From the NCBI GenBank assembly GCA_025362115.1, contig JANYIK010000161.1:1-7751 (forward strand): 7,751 bases of DNA, in the 5' to 3' direction. The translations under genes and the position numbers were made by a program. Shown piece by piece: positions 5,958-7,751 of the stretch. Position 1 is the first letter of the stretch. Every line of letters begins with the position of its first letter. Origin of the DNA: Methylophilaceae bacterium. Lineage in GTDB: Bacteria > Pseudomonadota > Gammaproteobacteria > Burkholderiales > Methylophilaceae. Under the pieces are notes generated by a model. It was given only the letters and a program-made list of their open reading frames with translations, had not been told where the DNA came from and ran no database searches.

Positions 5958-5996
5958 CGGGGAAAGCATGAAATGCTTTCCCCGTCTTTTATTTTG
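5958..5996 (+). terminator. Intrinsic terminator of petABC
   Basis: A perfect 12-bp stem (5958-5969 with 5973-5984) closes on a 3-base GAA loop and is followed by a T-rich tract (5985-5996). The stem is GC-rich at its base, so this is a strong rho-independent terminator. It lies 22 bases after the petC stop and separates petABC from sspAB. Confidence 0.93.
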
Positions 5997-6024
5997 TAGT
6001 GACTTTTTTGAGTAGATAAAAATT

Positions 6025-6621
6025 ATGATGACCTTGTATTCAGGCACCACCTGTCCGTATAGCCACCGCTGCCGCATCGTGCTGTTTGAAAAAGGCATGG
6101 ATTTTGAGGTGATAGACATTGACGCTACCAACAAGCCCGAAGACCTGATTGAAATCAGCCCGGATAATCGCTTGCCGGTGTTGGTGGAACGCGATTTGCG
6201 TTTGGATATCGCCAATATTATCAACGAGTACATTGATGAACGATTCCCACATCCGCAACTGATGCCGCCTGACCCTGTGATGCGTGCTCGCGCGCGGCTG
6301 TTTCTGCATAATTTTGAAGAGCAGTTATTCTCGCATATCGCCGACATCGAAAACAACACAGCCAAAGTGGACGAGGCGCGCGCGGCTATCCGTGACGGTT
6401 TGACCGTCATCGCGCCGATATTTGCGCGTCAGCAATTCATGCTGGGTGACGAGTTTTCTATGGTGGATGTGGCAATTACGCCATTGTTGTGGCGCTTGAA
6501 CCATTACGGTATCGAACTACCCAAGCAAGCTACGCCATTATTGACCTACGCTGAGCGTATCTTTAGTCGTCCAGCCTATATTGAAGCGATGACTCCGCAC
6601 GAGCGTGCAATGCGGAAGTAG
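6025..6621 (+). CDS. sspA: Stringent starvation protein A (RNA polymerase-associated, GST fold)
   Basis: SspA binds RNA polymerase and helps control gene expression in starvation and acid stress; this is known best from E. coli. It has a glutathione S-transferase fold but is not thought to act as a transferase. The 198-aa protein begins MMTLYSGTTCPYSHRCR, the SspA version of the thioredoxin-like domain (about 1-82), followed by an all-helical domain (about 87-195). FPHPQLMP (74-81) contains the Pro-His-Pro surface motif known to matter in E. coli SspA. The GST-type Glu-Ser pair expected near 61-62 is Asp-Ile here. Two ATGs (6025, 6028) are possible; the first matches the MM start I recall from relatives. 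No good ribosome-binding site is visible upstream. sspB follows after 2 bases. Confidence 0.94.
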   Translation: MMTLYSGTTCPYSHRCRIVLFEKGMDFEVIDIDATNKPEDLIEISPDNRLPVLVERDLRLDIANIINEYIDERFPHPQLMPPDPVMRARARLFLHNFEEQLFSHIADIENNTAKVDEARAAIRDGLTVIAPIFARQQFMLGDEFSMVDVAITPLLWRLNHYGIELPKQATPLLTYAERIFSRPAYIEAMTPHERAMRK

Positions 6622-6623
6622 CC

Positions 6624-7013
6624 GTGAGCGAACCGACCTCCACCAAACCCTATATGATTCGCGCCATTTATGAGTGGTGCGTAGATAACGGTTTGACACC
6701 GCATTTGATGGTGCTGGTGGATGGTGGGACACGCGTACCTGCAGGCTTTGTGAAGGATGGTGAGATTGTGTTTAACATCAACTATTCCGCTATCAAAGGC
6801 TTGCAGATGGAGAATGACGCGATTACCTTCTCTGCCAGATTCAACGGCGTTCCGCAGAACATTTACATCCCTATCGCCGCGGTAAAGGGCATTTTTGCGC
6901 GTGAAAATGGTCAAGGCATGTTTTTTGAGCCAGAGCAAAATCCCTCGCCACCCATTAGCGGCGGCGCACCACCAAACCCCAAGAAAAAACCTAGTCTCAA
7001 GCTGGTTAAGTAA
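6624..7013 (+). CDS. sspB: ClpXP protease specificity-enhancing factor SspB
   Basis: SspB is a cytoplasmic adaptor that binds ssrA-tagged and some other substrates and delivers them to the ClpXP protease. The 129-aa protein has the conserved substrate-binding domain: KPYMIRAIYEWCVDNGLTPH (8-27), VPAGFVKDGEIVFNI (38-52), FSARFNG (69-75), IPIAAVKGIFARENGQGMFF (82-101). A flexible Pro-rich linker (about 104-120) leads to a C-terminal ClpX-binding tail, KPSLKLVK (122-129), similar to the RPALRVVK end of E. coli SspB. The start is GTG at 6624, 2 bases after the sspA stop, with GGAAG (6614-6618) as ribosome-binding site. It is co-transcribed with sspA. No clear hairpin terminator follows before the tRNA promoter. 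Confidence 0.95.
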   Translation: MSEPTSTKPYMIRAIYEWCVDNGLTPHLMVLVDGGTRVPAGFVKDGEIVFNINYSAIKGLQMENDAITFSARFNGVPQNIYIPIAAVKGIFARENGQGMFFEPEQNPSPPISGGAPPNPKKKPSLKLVK

Positions 7014-7043
7014 ACCGCACAGTCAATTTAAGGCGTGTTTGTG

Positions 7044-7056
7044 TATAATGCGCGGC
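7044..7056 (+). promoter_or_regulatory. -10 element and GC-rich discriminator of the tRNA-tuf operon
   Basis: TATAAT at 7044-7049 is a perfect -10 box. It is followed at once by GCGCGG, a GC-rich discriminator of the kind linked to stringent control of stable-RNA promoters. Transcription would start near 7056, about 24 bases before the first tRNA. No good -35 is found 16-18 bases upstream, so an activator or UP-like element may be needed. Confidence 0.6.
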
Positions 7057-7079
7057 TGTATTTTTCCTAAGATTTAACT

Positions 7080-7155
7080 GCCGGATTAGCTCAGTTGGTA
7101 GAGCAGCTGATTTGTAATCAGAAGGTCGGGGGTTCGACTCCTCTATCCGGCACCA
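7080..7155 (+). tRNA. tRNA-Thr(TGT)
   Basis: The 76-base cloverleaf includes an encoded CCA. The acceptor stem GCCGGAT pairs with ATCCGGC, the discriminator is A7152, and CCA is 7153-7155. The D arm has GCTC-AGTTGGTA-GAGC. The anticodon loop TTTGTAA gives TGT at 7113-7115, which reads ACA. The T arm 7128-7144 has loop TTCGACT and two G-U pairs in its stem. The first pair of the anticodon stem (27-43) is a G-A mismatch. It holds the position of E. coli thrU in the thrU-tyrU-glyT-thrT-tufB cluster. Confidence 0.96.
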
Positions 7156-7186
7156 GATTAAGCTGATAAAAGCACGCGCTCTGCGT

Positions 7187-7215
7187 TTGACAAGGCGGCC
7201 TCAATACAGCATAAT
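7187..7215 (+). promoter_or_regulatory. Near-consensus promoter inside the tRNA cluster, upstream of tRNA-Tyr
   Basis: TTGACA at 7187-7192 is a perfect -35 box. A 17-base spacer leads to CATAAT at 7210-7215, 5 of 6 matches to the -10 box. A GC-containing discriminator (TCGCGG) follows. Transcription would start near 7222, 7 bases before the tRNA-Tyr 5' end. It could drive tRNA-Tyr, tRNA-Gly, tRNA-Thr(GGT) and tuf independently of the first tRNA. Confidence 0.65.
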
Positions 7216-7228
7216 TCGCGGTTTTGCG

Positions 7229-7313
7229 GGAGGGGTGGCCGAGTGGTTAAAGGCGACGGACTGTAAATCCGTTCTCTCTGAGTACGAAGGTTCGAATCCT
7301 TCCCCCTCCACCA
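7229..7313 (+). tRNA. tRNA-Tyr(GTA)
   Basis: This is an 85-base class II tRNA with a long variable arm (about 7271-7285), the same length as E. coli tRNA-Tyr. The acceptor stem GGAGGGG pairs with CCCCTCC; discriminator A7310 and CCA 7311-7313 are encoded. The anticodon stem ACGGA/TCCGT encloses loop CTGTAAA with GTA at 7263-7265, reading TAC and TAT. The T arm has GAAGG-TTCGAAT-CCTTC. Confidence 0.97.
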
Positions 7314-7384
7314 GCAAGGTGGTTTTTGAGTTCGGTGAAGGTGATGGTAGTAAAGATTTGGTTGTATTTGTAGGTCGTAAGTTT

Positions 7385-7458
7385 GCGGGTGTAGCTCAAT
7401 GGTAGAGCAGAAGTTTTCCAAACTTATGACGAGGGTTCGATTCCCTTCACCCGCTCCA
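7385..7458 (+). tRNA. tRNA-Gly(TCC)
   Basis: The 74-base tRNA has acceptor stem GCGGGTG paired with CACCCGC, discriminator T7455 (the usual U73 of tRNA-Gly) and encoded CCA 7456-7458. The anticodon loop TTTCCAA gives TCC at 7417-7419, reading GGA and GGG. As in the first tRNA of the cluster, the 27-43 pair is a G-A mismatch. It matches the position of E. coli glyT. The 71-base spacer before it shows no promoter or other feature that I can support. Confidence 0.96.
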
Positions 7459-7518
7459 GTTTTGTAGCTTGATGGCCATGTGCTAGCGGAAGTAAAAGTG
7501 CTGGCAGGCGTAAAAAAC

Positions 7519-7593
<75 letters not shown>

Positions 7594-7670
7594 TATATTT
7601 AAAGTTATATAAGTGATGTACTTAAAAGTAGGTTTTTCTGCAAGCTTAATTAGTTAAAAGGAATTTCATC

Positions 7671-7751
7671 ATGGCAAAAGGCAAATTTGAGCGTACCAAG
7701 CCGCATGTAAATGTAGGCACGATTGGACACGTAGATCATGGTAAGACGACG
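7671..7751 (+). CDS. tuf: Elongation factor Tu (5' end only)
   Basis: EF-Tu is the GTPase that carries aminoacyl-tRNA to the ribosome. Only the first 27 codons are present, and the frame is open to the window edge. The product starts [16 protein letters not shown] and includes the G1 P-loop GHVDHGKT (residues 19-26), which identifies EF-Tu. AAAAGGA at 7656-7662 is the ribosome-binding site, 8 bases before the ATG. It follows tRNA-Thr(GGT) by 77 AT-rich bases with no promoter I can support, so it is probably co-transcribed with the tRNAs, as tufB is in E. coli. Whether the genome has a second tuf copy cannot be seen here. Confidence 0.97.

Noticed and set aside
5760..6410. 216-aa open frame on the minus strand across petC, the terminator and sspA
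   Set aside because: It crosses a strong terminator and lies opposite two certain genes. Its composition looks like shadow coding.
7187..7405. 72-aa open frame on the + strand with GVAEWLKATDCKSV
   Set aside because: It is a translation of tRNA-Tyr and its flanks; the tRNA is certain and the frame runs into tRNA-Gly.
7158..7421. 87-aa open frame on the minus strand with a WWRGKDSNLRTQRERIYSP-like stretch
   Set aside because: It is the antisense of tRNA-Tyr and its spacers. Such products are a familiar false annotation arising from tRNA genes.
7610..7630. Two overlapping small hairpins in the tuf leader (7610-7624 and 7619-7630) as a switch
   Set aside because: Both stems are about 5 bp and AT-rich, too weak to support an attenuator call.

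Overview
The window is a dense stretch of housekeeping genes, all on the + strand. It most likely comes from a betaproteobacterium, with a Gallionellaceae or other Nitrosomonadales-like member as my best guess. The reasons are: separate hisI and hisE followed by a HIT gene and tatABC, a Nif3-like gene running into petABC, sspAB directly after petABC, a cytochrome b with the PVWY Qo motif, and the close protein matches I recall. Species cannot be fixed from the sequence alone.

Region 1 (1-3311) is one probable long operon. It holds the end of hisF, hisI, hisE, a HIT-family hydrolase gene, tatA, tatB, tatC and a Nif3-family gene. HisF, HisI and HisE work in the first half of histidine synthesis. 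TatABC exports folded proteins through the inner membrane. Nearly all junctions overlap or lie within a few bases, so translational coupling is likely. The exception is the hisF-hisI gap, which holds a 126-bp nested imperfect palindrome (154-279) that looks like a small mobile or repetitive element.

Region 2 (3312-5996) is the petABC operon for the cytochrome bc1 complex: Rieske protein, cytochrome b and cytochrome c1. A possible promoter lies before it and a near-ideal intrinsic terminator (5958-5996) closes it. The Rieske protein is expected to be a substrate of the Tat translocase encoded just upstream.

Region 3 (5997-7013) is sspA-sspB: the RNA-polymerase-associated stringent starvation protein A and the ClpXP adaptor SspB.

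Region 4 (7014-7751) is a tRNA-tuf transcription unit: tRNA-Thr(TGT), tRNA-Tyr(GTA), tRNA-Gly(TCC), tRNA-Thr(GGT), then the start of an EF-Tu gene. This is the same order as the E. coli thrU-tyrU-glyT-thrT-tufB cluster. It has a perfect -10 box before the first tRNA and a second near-consensus promoter inside the cluster.

I did not find a new multi-gene system. The observations most worth checking are the palindromic element at 154-279, a hairpin that pairs the tatC ribosome-binding site with its GTG start codon (1803-1821), the promoter inside the tRNA cluster (7187-7215), the Lys-Arg Tat motif of the Rieske protein, and the PVWY and CxxC features of cytochrome b. There are no gene-free stretches longer than 300 bases, no CRISPR arrays and no insertion sequences.
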